A stretch of 64,000 bases of DNA from Volvox africanus (GCA_030268105.1 BSDZ01000016.1:2549501-2613500); one strand, 5' to 3'; shown: positions 33,306 to 45,742, numbered from the stretch's first letter. Made by a program: numbers and translations. Notes: generated by a model not told the origin, from the sequence alone.

Positions 33306-33484
33306 CACGGAAAACACACGTGTAGTCAAATTGCTCTAAAAGCGCGGGAAACAAGCATGCGAAAACGTTTACGCAGGATACTGGCCAAGTGACAGTTGCC
33401 TTGTTTACAAAATCGCCGCTCTTGACTGTGCACCTGACACATTATCCTAGTGTTGCGTATGTAATTGAAAATTTTTCTGAAGTC

Positions 33485-33735
33485 GGGATCCGTCAAATCG
33501 GCCTGGTGGAAAAGTCCGAGCTGAAAAAACTGCATCCTTGCATAGCCCCTGTTTTATAGCCTAATCTATCTCATTTATAAGAACTTGAATTTTTCTAACG
33601 GATCGTGCCAAAATGCGGCTTGGAGGTCTCAGTTTGCCCCATAAAAGTCTCGCGGCCCCTGTGCCAAGAAGCAATATTCCTGTCAGAAAAAAACTTTGTT
33701 CAATTTTGCCAAGCAAACTTGCCTGTAAATTCCTG
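33485..33735. repeat. imperfect direct repeat, copy 2
   Basis: Second copy of the element at 33078-33305, slightly longer because of insertions such as CCATAAAAGT. Both copies keep a short minus-strand reading frame with RPPxRILA and xxQxLINE, which suggests a decayed coding element, but this is tentative. Confidence 0.8.
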
Positions 33736-35542
33736 AAATGTACCTCCATTGTGTAAGGGGGATATGGAACAAGATAGTGTGCCATCCTGGAACTTTCCAA
33801 GCCGACTTGCTTGTCAGTTGCCGTTTATATGAGGCGAGGCCTGCACCCTTATACTGCAGTGCGAGAGAAGATTATCAGCTGACCTTAAGGAGGGGATTAT
33901 TTATAAGATGCCTGACAGGACAGAGACAAGGAACTTCGTGGATCAATCATTCTTGCCTTACTTTTCCCTATACACAGTCCATCCTGATTACTACCGTTCG
34001 GCACCCCAGCCAGGATACTAAACATCCTTAAAGCAAGCATGTTAATCTATGTTCGTTCTGCCTTAACACTATCAAAGAAACATAATTGCTTTCTGATACA
34101 CATAATCGCCTTTCTGTTGCTTGCAACATTCTGTCAGGTCCTGCTCACATAAGGCCCCATAACCGACATCACTCATTCCTTCTGCCAAAACACGCAATCT
34201 ATATACTAATGACACTGCTTTACAATCATGTTACGCTACATTGCGACGCAATGTGGAGCGGGTCATGTAACGCCAAGAAGGCAGCTCTAGGCCAAGATGT
34301 CGAAACAGGAACATAAAAATATATTTCTTGCATCCATATGTAGACGAAAATATTATGATCTGGGGCCGGCTATGAGCACCTACGTTCGTCCGACGGACTC
34401 CCACAGGAGTTGCCGGGTTAGGCCTGTTAGGCAGCGGTTAGGCTGTGTTTCCTGCCACAGTCGATAACCGGATAGGTCTGAGGACGTGTCAGTACCTTCA
34501 GGACAATGATGTGCATAGATAGGGTGAGCTCTGATGATTTCAAGTTGTTCCTAGCTATTCAGGTCCAAATTGCTGACCATCCACATCTACTCCAAAACGC
34601 TTAACAGGGGTCCAAAGAGTAAAACGTAAAGACCACCAAACATTATGATAGATTTAAACATTAAGTGTTGCAGGGATGTTGCCTTGACTGCAAGGATCTC
34701 ACTTTGGCACTACAATCGCTGTATTTGATAACGCTTCCGGTACCAGTACGGCAACTCTTGCTTACAACTCCTTGGCCCTTGATACGCTCAACATGTTAGC
34801 ATTATGGATAAATTAATCTAGATGTAAACCATTAATTTGCACGATGCTGCTAGGGTGTCGAGAATCGAGAGTCGCTGAATGCGGTTGCATGCAATTTATG
34901 ACGCAGGTTGCGAAATCTGCTTAAGCAATCAAGTATAAAATGTGGTGAAATTAAGATAAGGTAGCGGTGTCTCGTGGCAATCCGATTCTTAGGTTAAGCT
35001 TTGGGCTGTATGTATCTATGTGCACCGTGAGTGACGGTTTGAATGATGCGCTTTGCTTTAAGAGATGTGCAGATGCGACGAATATACAAATTTTTAATGA
35101 TATTTTACCGTGTGGTGCTGCATACATTTACCATGATGCTTGATAAGCAGGCAGACGGACATTGACCTACGCGGTTCTCCAGCGGCTGTGACAATTTGTG
35201 CGTGCAACTATTCTTACGGCTATATGTGCGCTTTCCCTAACCGATGGGTCTTGCATGGAAGTTGTACGGTTGACGGGGGAGCGTTGTACAGGACGATAAC
35301 CGTACCTGGAAACCCCTCATCGTGGCCTCACGAAAGGTTACAGTTGAACAGAGGAATTATATCACTTACATATTACAAACAAGCATTGGGGAGGAACCCA
35401 ACAAATCTAAGCTAACCTATTCTCCCATAGCTGCCTAATTGATTATTTGCCATAGCTTAAGCGAAAGAAGCGAGAGACTAATTCCCGTTGTGCTGTCAGA
35501 GAATAATTTTCCTCACTCAGCTGTTAGAAGAGGCGTCCAACG

Positions 35543-38086
35543 ATGTCAGCAGGTTTGTCGGCCGAGCAACTTAAGCTGAGGAGGCGGAAGAAAGGTACTT
35601 TAAAACAACCAAAGCATAGAAATGATTAGATTCGGAAGATATGTGTACATTCAACGTTGTCACATGGGCGTTCCTAACTTCTCGCGTGGCTCTCACATTT
35701 CAGGCATTAGGCTATGTCTCCTCGTATCAGAATCAAACTCTTGTAGGTCTGCTTACAGGTGGGTACAACAGTGATTTCTGCTTGCTGCTGTTTAAGACGG
35801 AAACCGTCAGGTGCTCAGATTCTGCCTGCCTCCGGTGTAACCAACAAAACCGTTCTAATCTTTACCATATGTCAAATATTACAATCCTAGGTTTTTGAAG
35901 GCGTTTCTTATGCCTAGTTTGGATGAGCTTCACCTCGTCACCGCGGTCACGTCGGAGAAGGGGAGGGCATCCGCGCTGGCAAGGCAGCGTGAGGTTTTGG
36001 AAGTTGAGGTTATGGACTGCGCGCAATACCACGTGAGTCTCACTTCGGACGTCATAAAACCGGGGTGCCACTGCTTGCTGCGGATATTAACTAAAATTTG
36101 CTCAGCTTGATCCAGCGCGGAGACAGAGGGGATAATTTGCTTGGATAGCTTGTATTGTGGGTGCTTCTTGCCATTGCTTGTGGGTAAGCTCCCCGTCCAC
36201 GTGCCCTCGTCCTGAGCTGTGCTGCGCATTCCCTGTGCAAGACGGGACGAGAGGAACATGGGGTTTGGGTTTGGGCCTGTTCCGCGACGGCATATGGGAT
36301 TCGTCCCGCCATCATCTTTCAGGTGGTAGTCAAGGAGGAGGATTATACACTGTTCGAGAGCCTCGGTCGCTACATCACCACGACCGTCCGGCCGCACATC
36401 ATTTTCATGGCATCTACGAACCTCTGTGAGTGCTCCTCTGGGACCATCCGACGCATTGGGCTGCTATGCTGCTCCGGCCTGTGACTCTGACCCCACCACC
36501 ATTCGCCTTGCATAACGCTTCTTATTCCCCTTCTTTGATCGTTCGCTCGTTCGTTTGTTCGTTCGGGTGCACTCATTTTCGTCGCGTCTTCCAACTATTT
36601 TTTAGATTGTCTGTTTCTCCCCCCTTCCCCCCGCTTCTCCCCCCCGTCACCACCACCACACATACACACATTGCGATTAGCCATGCTTTACAGCAGCGTC
36701 TTTTTACATCGGTATCATGTCTCGTTTATTCGTCTTCTTCCCCTCTTCCCCACACTGCCGGCTCCCTCTCGTTTCATGAGCAAGGCACCAGCAGCGCGCC
36801 GGGGACAAACGGCTCCATGAGCTCCCGGATTGTTGTTCCTACAGCTCGCGGTGGCCCCGGCCCCGGGGGCTCCACTTCCGCCGGGCAGCAGATGCTTCGC
36901 CGCACCCCAACCATGAGCCGCAACGGCGCGCCCGCCACGTCATCGGGCTCCTCTCCGGCGCCGATGAGTGCCAGCACCACCCTCAGTTCCACCGTCAGCC
37001 TCGGCACTCTGGGCAGCTCCTGCTTGGCCCTGAGGCTGCTGCCCGAGCTGCGATGTGCCCCGGTTTTGCTGGCTAAGTACAACAGCAAAGGGCCCTGGCT
37101 GGCAGCGACGGCATCGTCATCGTCGACGGCGACGCAGTTGACTCCAGCCATTACGTCCACGCTGTTTCCCCAGAGCAGGCCCCCGTCTGCGGCCATATCC
37201 CGGAGCTCCTCCATGCGACCAAGTGCGTCTGGCGGCGGCAGCCTCAGTAGCGGCGGCGGCAGCGTTATGTCGTCCTCATCTTCTTTGTCGTCGTCGTCTA
37301 TGGGGTGGCCGATGCGGGTCATGATCGACTTGCAGCCAAACAGCAGACACGTCCTGGAGTGGCTGTTCGAGCAGTTCACTCCCGGCCATGACCACCTCTT
37401 CCTGACTGTCAGCCAGGCGTTCGACGGGCAACATAACGTCAAGCCCTCAGCTCAGCGCCTGCTGACGGCATTCGGCGTGCAGGCGGCAGTGAACTCCTTC
37501 GAGGCGGACAAGTCCGTGCTGGCAGGTGTGTGTGTGTGTATGTTTGTGTGTGTTCGAGAGTGGGTGTGTTCGAGAGTGTGTGTGTGTGTGTGTTTGTGTA
37601 TCTGTGGGAGTGGAGTACACCGGAGGCTGTATCGTGCGCCGGGGTGGATGTGTCCATATGAGCAAAATGGCTCTAGAGTGACAGAGATGGCGGGTTGGGG
37701 TTGGGATTGGGATTGGGATTGGTGTGCGAGCTAGACGGAAAAGCCGTGGAGGAGTCTGTTCTGGTAGCTTGGTAGACTGGTAGCTTGGCGGTGGATATGT
37801 TTTCGGTGCTGCATGCGGACGCCCTCACGCCGCCCTCACGGCTTTTGATGCTGCTTGAGAATTGGAGCTGATCTGCTAGCTACCAACTGCCAATTATCGC
37901 CGCTCCGCTCCGAAACCAGGTCCGGTCAACAAGAGCTTACCCCAGGCGGTGATGGAGTCGGAACCGGATGTGCTGGTGTTGCAGACGCCCCGGTGTCGCG
38001 GTGTCCCGTCCAACATCGTCGAGCTGCTGTACACCGCGAAGACCAGTTTCCTCATCTGGCCCCCGGATTACACGCCGTCCGCATAA
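35543..38086 (+). CDS. protein with two universal-stress-protein-like domains
   Basis: Six exons: 35543-35594, 35704-35758, 35891-36032, 36323-36425, 36785-37525, 37920-38086, giving 419 residues. The N-terminal unit (about 17-117) has the Usp pattern: a strand (IRLCLLVSES), a helix ending in FLKAFLMPSLDELHLVTAV, then TTTVRPHIIFMAS. A 170-residue Ser/Ala/Gly/Pro-rich linker follows. The second unit (about 294-419) repeats the pattern: VMIDLQPNSRHVLEWLFEQF, DHLFLTVSQAF, PDVLVLQTP and TSFLIWPPDY. The usual ATP-binding G-x2-G-x9-G(S/T) signature is not evident, so nucleotide binding is doubtful. Usp proteins act in stress signalling; the role here is unknown. The acceptor of exon 5 (after CAAG at 36784) is weak and set by phase. 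TGTAA lies at 38277-38281. Confidence 0.78.
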
Positions 38087-38187
38087 GGGCCGTGAGGGGG
38101 TTCGGCAGACCTCCTCGCGCGCATGCATTTGCGCAGATAGGCGCCTTTGTGTTCCTCCCGGATGTTTATGTGTGCGTGTGACTGACT

Positions 38188-38200
38188 GTCTGTCTGTCTC

Positions 38201-38231
<31 letters not shown>

Positions 38232-38265
38232 GTCTGTCTCTCTGTCTGTCTCTCTGTCTGTATGT
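38188..38265. repeat. GTCT tetranucleotide microsatellite
   Basis: About 18 tetranucleotides of GTCT with CTCT interruptions, in the 3' UTR just upstream of a TGTAA signal. It therefore lies inside the transcript. A CAGA array of the same class lies in a NAF1 intron at 61990-62078. Confidence 0.93.
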
Positions 38266-38276
38266 ATGTGCATATA

Positions 38277-38281
38277 TGTAA
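38277..38281 (+). promoter_or_regulatory. TGTAA polyadenylation signal, stress-protein-like gene
   Basis: First TGTAA after the stop codon, about 190 nt downstream and directly after the GTCT repeat. Confidence 0.65.
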
Positions 38282-41200
38282 GTGTGCACGTGCGCGCGTT
38301 CGGATGCGGGCAAAGGAAGTACAGTATACATTGCTTTGCCGTACCAGAATTACCACCGCGCGCCGCGCCGCACTTCATATGGTTAATCAATATGCACCAT
38401 TCGCATTTCTTTTGCCCTTGTTACCTCCTGGCCCACTTCGCAATATTTTGCATGCAAAGAGGGGTGTTGTTTTACATCCCTGACCGCATGGGCATTACAT
38501 TCGACAGCCGGAGCAATGCATGGGATAAGAATGGTTTCTTTAGGTTGCTATGTCGTACTTGGAGAATGGCCGTGGGGGTGGATGATGGGTTTGGGATTTG
38601 TTTTGAGTCGTGGAAAATACTGGACACTTGTCTTTTCGGGAACCCTCTTTATTTCAAACCAACGCTGACTAACTTCGACTAAATTTGAAGGGCCTACGTT
38701 TTTCCGGTGCTACCTTCCAATCTATGTGCGTGTGTGTTGTGTGTTGTGTGTCTTCTATCATCTACCGATGCGCTTAATTTACGTGGCAACAAGGGTATTG
38801 GTTGATGGTATCCAGATGGGTATTGCGTGATGGTTATATCAACCACCATTCTGCATTTTGGCGAGAGCGCAGTGACAAAGGTGGCGCGGGGTGAAGACGG
38901 TGCGGCGTGCTCTGGATGGGGGCCACCTCGGGGGGTAGAGGTGGGGGGTGGGGGATGGGGAAACTGCGACCAGACGTGCACACTAAGTGGGTACATGCAT
39001 GCGTGCATCTATCTGCAGTAACGCAGCATACAAGCAAGCAGGTAAAATACATGCGTATCTGCCGACCTTTTCGTTTTGTCCTTTTGCGCGCGTGTACGTA
39101 TGTGCGTGTGTATGTTCTGTATGTAGCTATGAAGCGCGTGGACAAACGTGTGTCATCACATCACACGCCCTGCTTTGCAACTGGCGACCGAGTCAGGGAT
39201 GATTACCTTCACCGTACGGTCTGCCTCTGTACTGTTTGACGGACGTGCCTAAGAAGCTTCCAACAGGTGAATGTCTATGTTAACTTGAGTGTGGGCTCAT
39301 GATGGTAAGAGATGAAAGATAAAAGCGAACCGCATGCTGCACGGGGGCAATCATGTGGGAGGAGCTTTTCGGCACATTGGTACCGTACGACACAACCTGT
39401 TACCGTACTTGCACGACAAATTTGCATAATTCATTGTACCATCAAGGGCATCTCATTTCCGTCTGCTGGTGTTTTTGAAGCGAAAAGCACAGGGCACGGT
39501 ATTTCCAGGGAATTGCTTTACAGATTCTCTATCTTCCTCTCTTTGCTTCTGCGAACAATGTATCTCCTCTGTGCGTTCTCTTTCAGGGTTTGACCGCACC
39601 ACTTGAGTTCTCTGTTACCGCTGAGAGCGGCGTAAACGTTTTTATTAATATGTAATTTGCGCCTCACTGGCCAGCCGCTGAAGAGAGGGGGGTCATAAGG
39701 TGGCCGGGTGGCCGGTCGCATACCTCCTCGGTCCGTTATGTGTATATGTCCGTTTGAAACCCCTCACCCCTGAGCCCTGCTGCGTGACCCCCGCTTAAGG
39801 CCGGGCTCTGTGCAGCAAAGACACATTTAAAGTGCTTCAAACTCCCGAAAAGAGGCAGTTTTCCATGGCTGACGTGACGTCGCGCGTATCGCTCCCTATT
39901 GGACTTAGCAAGCGGGGCTGACTTAGCAAGCGCTAGTTTTCAAGATGCACCTTCCGCTCTAACCCCCGTCATCCTCTGATGGCGCGTGTCAGCGGAACCC
40001 ACTTCTCACACAGCCGGTGATGGCCCAGAGATCGCTGTAGTAATCGTGACATAAGTTGTACGGCGTGTATTCTGGGGCATTACAGGTATAGTAGATGTTT
40101 GTGCAGTGCTACAGCTACAGCATATGTCGTGGACGACCCCAACGTCAATAGGGCAACTCAAAACGCAACGAAGAATACGTGATTGCATTAATAACGATAT
40201 TATACTCCCCAATACGTCTTCAACGTACCGGCTGACGGCGCCATCAGTAAGGTCATTACTGTGAACGCGTTCCAGGCTGGAGCACCTCGAGCAAAAGCTC
40301 CGATAGTGCATCATGCAATCATGCAGTCGTACACTGGTATGGGTGTGTTTTATATTTTAGGAAATCCGTGAAGTCCCAATGTGCAACGCATTAAAATTGG
40401 ACAACAGACCGTAAGAATGTGCCTTAGCTTGTGCTTCACAGCACGCAGCTAAACGTGGAGCAACCGACACTACCACTACCCATGGGGTGGCGGACAGTAA
40501 TCGGTCTCGCCTATTCGCCTTTCACCCCCTCACTCCGCCATTCCCCCACCCTCCCCAAATACTCACCCGACCTTATAAGGGAAAAGGCAACTCTGCCCAA
40601 AAAGAGGCGGTCCCTAGGCACTATCAACCTGGCCCTCCCTGATATTAGTCCATAAGGCCCTATCGGGCCCCAGCTATAGGGGGTGTGGACGTCAATATCC
40701 CAGATCAGGGTCTTCAAAACCCCAACCAGATTCCACCGCACCACGCTCACGCCGTCGACTCCTCTTCCTGGCGCTGCGGGTCTTCTGCACTCCACAATAC
40801 ACGTGCTATTTCTGCATGCCAGGCATCTTCTTCAGGTTCTATCATTCCATACATATATGCGCATGGACACATACACACACATATATACAGGCTCATACAC
40901 ACACTATGAGCATTTCTGTCAGAAGCACGTACGTGCGACGATTAGCCTAACCGGTCGTTGCCCCGGGCAAGTCACGGCCGAGCAGAGCAGGGCAGGGCTG
41001 GTGACATGGCTACATGCAGAAACAGAACGGCTGTCAAATCAAATTCCAGCTCGGCTCCGAAGCCCCAAACGCCACACATATGCAAGGACATATGTAAGCC
41101 CAACTTCCCGCATATTCCCCACTCCAACCCACTCCGCCGCACCCCCACCCTGTCCCGAGGACCTCTTCCGTATCCTCACGCAGGCATACTGAGGCCGTCT

Positions 41201-42314
41201 CCAAACATGCGCCACACGGATGGTGGGCAATCCAAATCCAAATCCAAACTAATTCAAAAGACCGAAATCCCATGGTTGGTTGCGCAACCTTTCGGAAACA
41301 TCAAAGGTATTCGACTAGGAAGGAGGAGGGCGCTCCCCCCTCACAACCACCTCACCCTGCTGCACATGCAGTCAACCACAGAAGCCAAACAAACCTCAGA
41401 GCGCTGAGCGCCATGTCTGCTCCTGGGCTTGAGACCCAAATATTGGGTTAGGTAAGGTGGTGTTTCTTGGGAGAAAGAATTCCCCCCTCTCCCCTGGCGG
41501 GGCCGGCGACGAAGGCTGGAGAAATCTAGTATTTTGCAACCCAGATCGAAAAAAATGGTGGCGACCGAAAAAAATGGTGGCGCGGTGGCAACGGTATTGG
41601 GCCACAAGTGATGCCCCCCTACGATCGCAGAATGATGCATTCCATAATGCCATTGTGTGACATCACATTACACGAATGATGAAGGGAAGCAGCGGCTGCT
41701 CGTCCACTATTCTCCACTGACCCATGGGTCATTCTGTCCAGCATTGACGGACTGAGGCCATGGCCAAGCGAATGGCTCGGCTCCGCGTGGGAAGGTCGAC
41801 TCGACCCAGACCAAACAACCACCAACGACACAAACGGCACCAACTGCAATCCTTATGGGTCTTTGTGGCAACCATCTGGATCTCAAACACGATGGGTTCA
41901 ACAATGGGTGACCAAACCCGCTCACCCGCTCACCCGCTCCCCCGCTTCCCCGCACTCCACCTCGTTCCTCTTCTCCCGGGCGGCGCATAAGTGCCGAGGG
42001 CATGCCCATAGAATACGCTGAGCTATCTCGATGAGGAAAACCACCCTGCTGGACATCTCACACCTCCACCGAATGGGCGAGTCCCGAATACCGTCATAGA
42101 AACCCAAATGGGGAACTAAAGGGCTCAAAAGGATCAGTGTGACCTCTCTTTCTGACCCTTCCGTTTCTTCCCTTCCCTTTTCCCGGCTCTTCGCATCGTC
42201 TTCTGAGGTTTCGCTCCCCTCCGGCGTCATTCAGATCAGATCAGCCCTCATTTTTACCTCGGCACACCCTCTCGACACGTTCGCACGCAAGTTCCCAGTG
42301 ATCAGTCTCAGTGA

Positions 42315-43760
42315 TCATTTCGACGACCGCTGCCGCTTCGGCAACCCGCTGCTACTTACCAGGCACCGGTGGGGCGCCGCAACCAACATCTGTCCCTCCG
42401 GATGCCCCCTGGAGCGCTTCTGGAGGCGTCTGCATCGCTTGGGCTTGGGCTGCGTGACTGGCGCCCAGCTGTACGACACCTCCTGGTCTCTTTCTCTCTT
42501 GAATGGCCGCTTTACCCAGGCATTGGCCGGGGAAGATGTGGAGGTGAATGGGGAGGTGGAGAAGGAGAGGGTGACGGTCTCGAAGGACGTGACGGGCAGG
42601 ACATTGGGGCCAGCGTTGACCGCTGGCGGGCTGGAGGTGGCGGAGTCTATGGCGTCAGCGTCAGCGTCAGTGTCAGCGTCCGCGTCAGCGTCGGCGACAC
42701 TGTCCGTGGTGATGGTGGACAGAGCCCCGGATACCTCCATTGACCATTCCATTGAGCTGGCGGTAGCAGTGGATGGGAAGGAGCGGCCGTACAGGTAGCT
42801 GTCGTACCCAGCGGCGAGCCTCCGTTTGCAGGGGTTTCGTGGTTGTTGTGTGGCCATAGGGTTGGCGGCGACATCCGCCGCCGCCGCAGTCGTCAGGCTT
42901 GAGGGCTCCGACAGCTCACGCCGCCGCTTCCGCCGCCTGGGAGTGTCCACGTCTGCCGCCGCCTCATCGTCATGTACAGCAACATGCGGCCACTTAAATG
43001 CCATGTCGACGGCGGGATCTATGTCAACAACGATTGCAGTAGTGGTCGGCGTAGTGGTCGGAGGCGCATCAGGCAATGTCGAGGGCCTTGCCGAAGCGAC
43101 GGCGGACGTCAGGAATTCGACGGCTGCTGCGGAGACGACGACAGGTTCCGGCGGGGCAGTGACAACGGCGGTGCCGCCATCCAGTACGGCGCCGCCATGA
43201 CGACGCGGCTGCCAGGACTGCTGGACCGACGCGCAGTAGGGCGGAGCTGGAGCTAGGACCCCTTCGACACACGTCCACGGCCCCGTGGCAGCCGCAGCGC
43301 GCCGGCCTACGGCGCCTGGAGAGATTGCGGTGATGTGAAGTCCGGGGGAGATGCCGGCGGCGGTGGTGGCGGTGGCGGTGGTGGTCGCGGTGGCGGTGGC
43401 GGTGGCGGCGGTGACGGCGGTGGGGGTGGCGATGGCGGTGGCGGTGGCGGGGTTGGCGCCATCCGGACCCGCCAAGCCTAACACACGGGAAAGTCCGGCC
43501 CTGGATACCACTGTGGAATCAGGATTGTCAGTTGCGCGATGGGGTAGTGGACCGATGGGGATGGCGGAGGGTCGGGAGATGTGGGCGGAGGGGAGGGTAA
43601 CTAGCGGCGGAAGAGAGGCAGACTGTCGGGCGGTGGGTTGGCATCTGAAAATGGAGGGAATAGCGTTCTGGCGCGGATTCAGGAAGACAGTGGGAACGAT
43701 GGTCGCCGGAGGGCTCGAGGGCCCGGCGGAAATGCCAGCCCGGCAAATGGCGCTGGCGTC
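42315..43760 (-). CDS. probable terminal exon of an unrecognised, low-complexity, basic-motif protein
   Basis: An open frame of over 480 codons runs to a stop at 42315. It has no ATG at its left end, but at 43760 there is a strong acceptor: a long pyrimidine tract ending in CAG, after which the frame continues as DASAICRAGISAG. This suggests a 3'-terminal exon rather than a whole gene. The product is Ala/Thr/Pro/Ser-rich, with an Ala-Thr stretch (encoded near 43350-43460), an Asp-Ala repeat (near 42650-42700) and clusters of basic residues (RRRKRRR; KPKRCRRLQKR; LPKRQRSSK) that look like nuclear localisation signals. Upstream exons were not found. The opposite strand is also partly open, so the coding assignment is uncertain. 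Confidence 0.4.
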   Translation of the reverse strand, partial: DASAICRAGISAGPSSPPATIVPTVFLNPRQNAIPSIFRCQPTARQSASLPPLVTLPSAHISRPSAIPIGPLPHRATDNPDSTVVSRAGLSRVLGLAGPDGANPATATAIATPTAVTAATATATATTTATATTAAGISPGLHITAISPGAVGRRAAAATGPWTCVEGVLAPAPPYCASVQQSWQPRRHGGAVLDGGTAVVTAPPEPVVVSAAAVEFLTSAVASARPSTLPDAPPTTTPTTTAIVVDIDPAVDMAFKWPHVAVHDDEAAADVDTPRRRKRRRELSEPSSLTTAAAADVAANPMATQQPRNPCKRRLAAGYDSYLYGRSFPSTATASSMEWSMEVSGALSTITTDSVADADADADTDADADAIDSATSSPPAVNAGPNVLPVTSFETVTLSFSTSPFTSTSSPANAWVKRPFKRERDQEVSYSWAPVTQPKPKRCRRLQKRSRGHPEGQMLVAAPHRCLVSSSGLPKRQRSSK

Positions 43761-45380
43761 CTGATTGGTAAGGAGGGTGGGAAGAGGAGATGGGAACAAA
43801 CACGCTTGTTGAGGAAACAATCGCGAAAAAGCGCGCAAATTGGGCAGTAAAACCGGTAGATAGGATAAACTAAAGCTTGTTATGAGCTAGAGATGCCTAA
43901 AACATTCTTGCGGAGTCGGCAACTGCAACGAAAAGCTTCGAAACGGTGAGTCACCCCCAACCCTGTTTCTGAAGCTTCTGAACAAAGAAAGAAAACTACA
44001 AGATTCCATCGCCGTCAAATATATTGTTAAAATACTAGGTTATACACATAATGCCTTTACAGCAACGAAAACAAGGCCCTTGCCTCACGATGCTCACCTA
44101 ACCCCTCCAAGCACAGACCCAGTACAGATCTCCATGATTTTCAACAATATCAAAACTTATTTATGTTAATATATGTACAACTCACCGATTTTTGGAAGTC
44201 CTCCGCCAACGGCTGGTTCCGTCCTAACCAAATAGACCCCATCTCCTGAAGTAAGATTTATGTCAATAATTCACAAGTAAACAAATAGGCCAAGTAATTC
44301 TAAGCTGTAAATGTGAGGATAGACAAGTAATGGTTACTACCAGTACACCGGCGGGCGCGGAGTTCTGGCGTAATTGTGATGAAAACATCCACAAACAATC
44401 TTATGATTCTTTAGATTATTTAACACTCTATTATGCAATAACCGATTGATTATGGGCTTATTGTGCGTTGCTTTAGCCGCCAAAACGTACGAGCGACCCC
44501 AATGGACGCCAGCATCGGCCGTTACGACCCTTACCTTGTCGCGATCAAGATGTGAAATTACGAGTCAGCAAGCAAGTCACCTTGGTACCAAATACTGGCA
44601 ACGCAGGGTTGGCAGGTGAGCAGCTGGACGGGTAGGTTTCCTAGCTGGCTTACCTAGCCATTTTGGGTAGCCTCGCATATAATGTAATGGACTCGATTGT
44701 GTAAATTTATGCATGTAATCAAATGATAAGATTATAATTGAAGCATGACGCGAGGAAATCCCGCATGTCCATGCGGAAAGCAGACGTGCGACTTATCTAT
44801 ACTTGCTAGAAACACTTTTGCCGGATTCTTTTCGTGGCCAGCACCTGCCAACAGTCTAATAAGATCATGGAATTTCAAATATAAATATTGATCGATGGAA
44901 TTAATGTTCTCTCCTGCTGGCACAATTGATTGGAAAAGTGTCAGGGGGCAATCAGCCGTGTTCCTGTCCTGCGTACGACGGTTACTGGTCATGATCCCCT
45001 GTCACGCGCCAGCTCACAGATGTCATGGCAGCTATCGCCGGAGCCATGTAAATAGATAGATGGATGGTTAAATAAGTGGATAGACAGAGGCAGGAAACGG
45101 AAAGGGGAGTCATTTAGAAATGAAGCGGTCCCGTTCCGTCCCGCTGGAGGGCGCCGCACGTGAGACATCTTCATGCTCTGTGAAAGCGCTCTTCTGATGA
45201 TCATCAGAATCCATACCGCTGTGGATTACATCCGAGGGTTTGATACGAAAGCCACTGAAACTTAACCTTACCTTTCTTCACGACACTCAAATATCTGACG
45301 ATAATGATCTAGTGAACTGCTGATGCATCCGGTGCGAGAACACACTCGCCGGAAGGCGGTTTTCGTCCTCTTGACCCCGC

Positions 45381-45418
45381 GGTACGGGGTACGGGGTATG
45401 GGGTACGGGGTACGGGGT
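45381..45418. repeat. GTACGGG short tandem array
   Basis: Five copies of GTACGGG or GTATGGG in a row, another local expansion of the GTACGG word. Confidence 0.85.
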
Positions 45419-45737
45419 GCACAGCAGCCACTTTGTCCCAGACTTTGGCTGTGTCCGATTCATCGTCCTTTTCTCTGTCCCGGTCAACAAAGCAGCCGCG
45501 GGTCCCAAACCCAGTGCTGCACGAGCCCTCATCCCGTTCCTCCCCCCTCCCGGTTCCACCCTTCCATCTCTCCGTCCATCGCATCCCCGTCTTGCCCTCC
45601 GCCGCGTCATTGAATTCCTCAAAGCCGGCCAAAACCCACCCGCACCCTCACAGGTGCCACGTGCGTGTGAATGTGTCAAGGTGGCTGTTACGATTTAAAG
45701 AGTCAGGACTTTTTTGGGATCCAAACAGACGTTTCAG

Positions 45738-45742
45738 TTACA
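45738..45742 (-). promoter_or_regulatory. TGTAA polyadenylation signal, FKBP gene
   Basis: Minus-strand TGTAA only about 20 nt past the FKBP stop codon, implying a very short 3' UTR unless a later signal is used. Confidence 0.55.

Larger units (their letters stand above)
32149..35542. other. gene-poor AT-rich region with an old direct repeat
   Basis: No recognised gene. It lies between the divergent starts of SAT copy B and the stress-protein-like gene, so promoters sit at its two ends. It contains the direct repeat at 33078-33305 and 33485-33735. Minus-strand open frames of 70-120 codons between 32769 and 33800 overlap this repeat but have stops, no family resemblance and no consistent splice structure. 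A degenerate transposon is possible. Confidence 0.5.
38087..42314. other. 3' UTR of the stress-protein-like gene, then unassigned sequence
   Basis: Holds the GTCT microsatellite (38188-38265), the TGTAA signal at 38277-38281 and then about 4 kb in which I recognise no gene. Open frames near 38830-39145, 40680-41410 and 41700-42010 are short, low in family-like content and often open in overlapping frames. A small duplication of AAAAAAATGGTGGCG lies at about 41550-41580. Confidence 0.5.

Noticed and set aside
36430..36784. Left part of a 434-codon plus-strand open frame
   Set aside because: The first 118 codons are pyrimidine-rich intron sequence that happens to be open; the exon proper starts at 36785 by phase with the upstream exon.
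42139..42798. 219-codon plus-strand open frame
   Set aside because: Overlaps the minus-strand low-complexity exon; its content is the antisense of Ala/Asp repeats and has no start or splice context.
43893..43945. ATG, 17 codons (MPKTFLRSRQLQRKASK) and a perfect GTGAGT donor on the plus strand
   Set aside because: Looks like a first exon and faintly like a SNAG-type N-terminus, but no downstream plus-strand exon can be connected, and such short combinations arise by chance.
44732..44992. 86-codon minus-strand open frame (MTSNRRTQDRNTADC...)
   Set aside because: Short, no motif, no splice partner, in AT-rich spacer.
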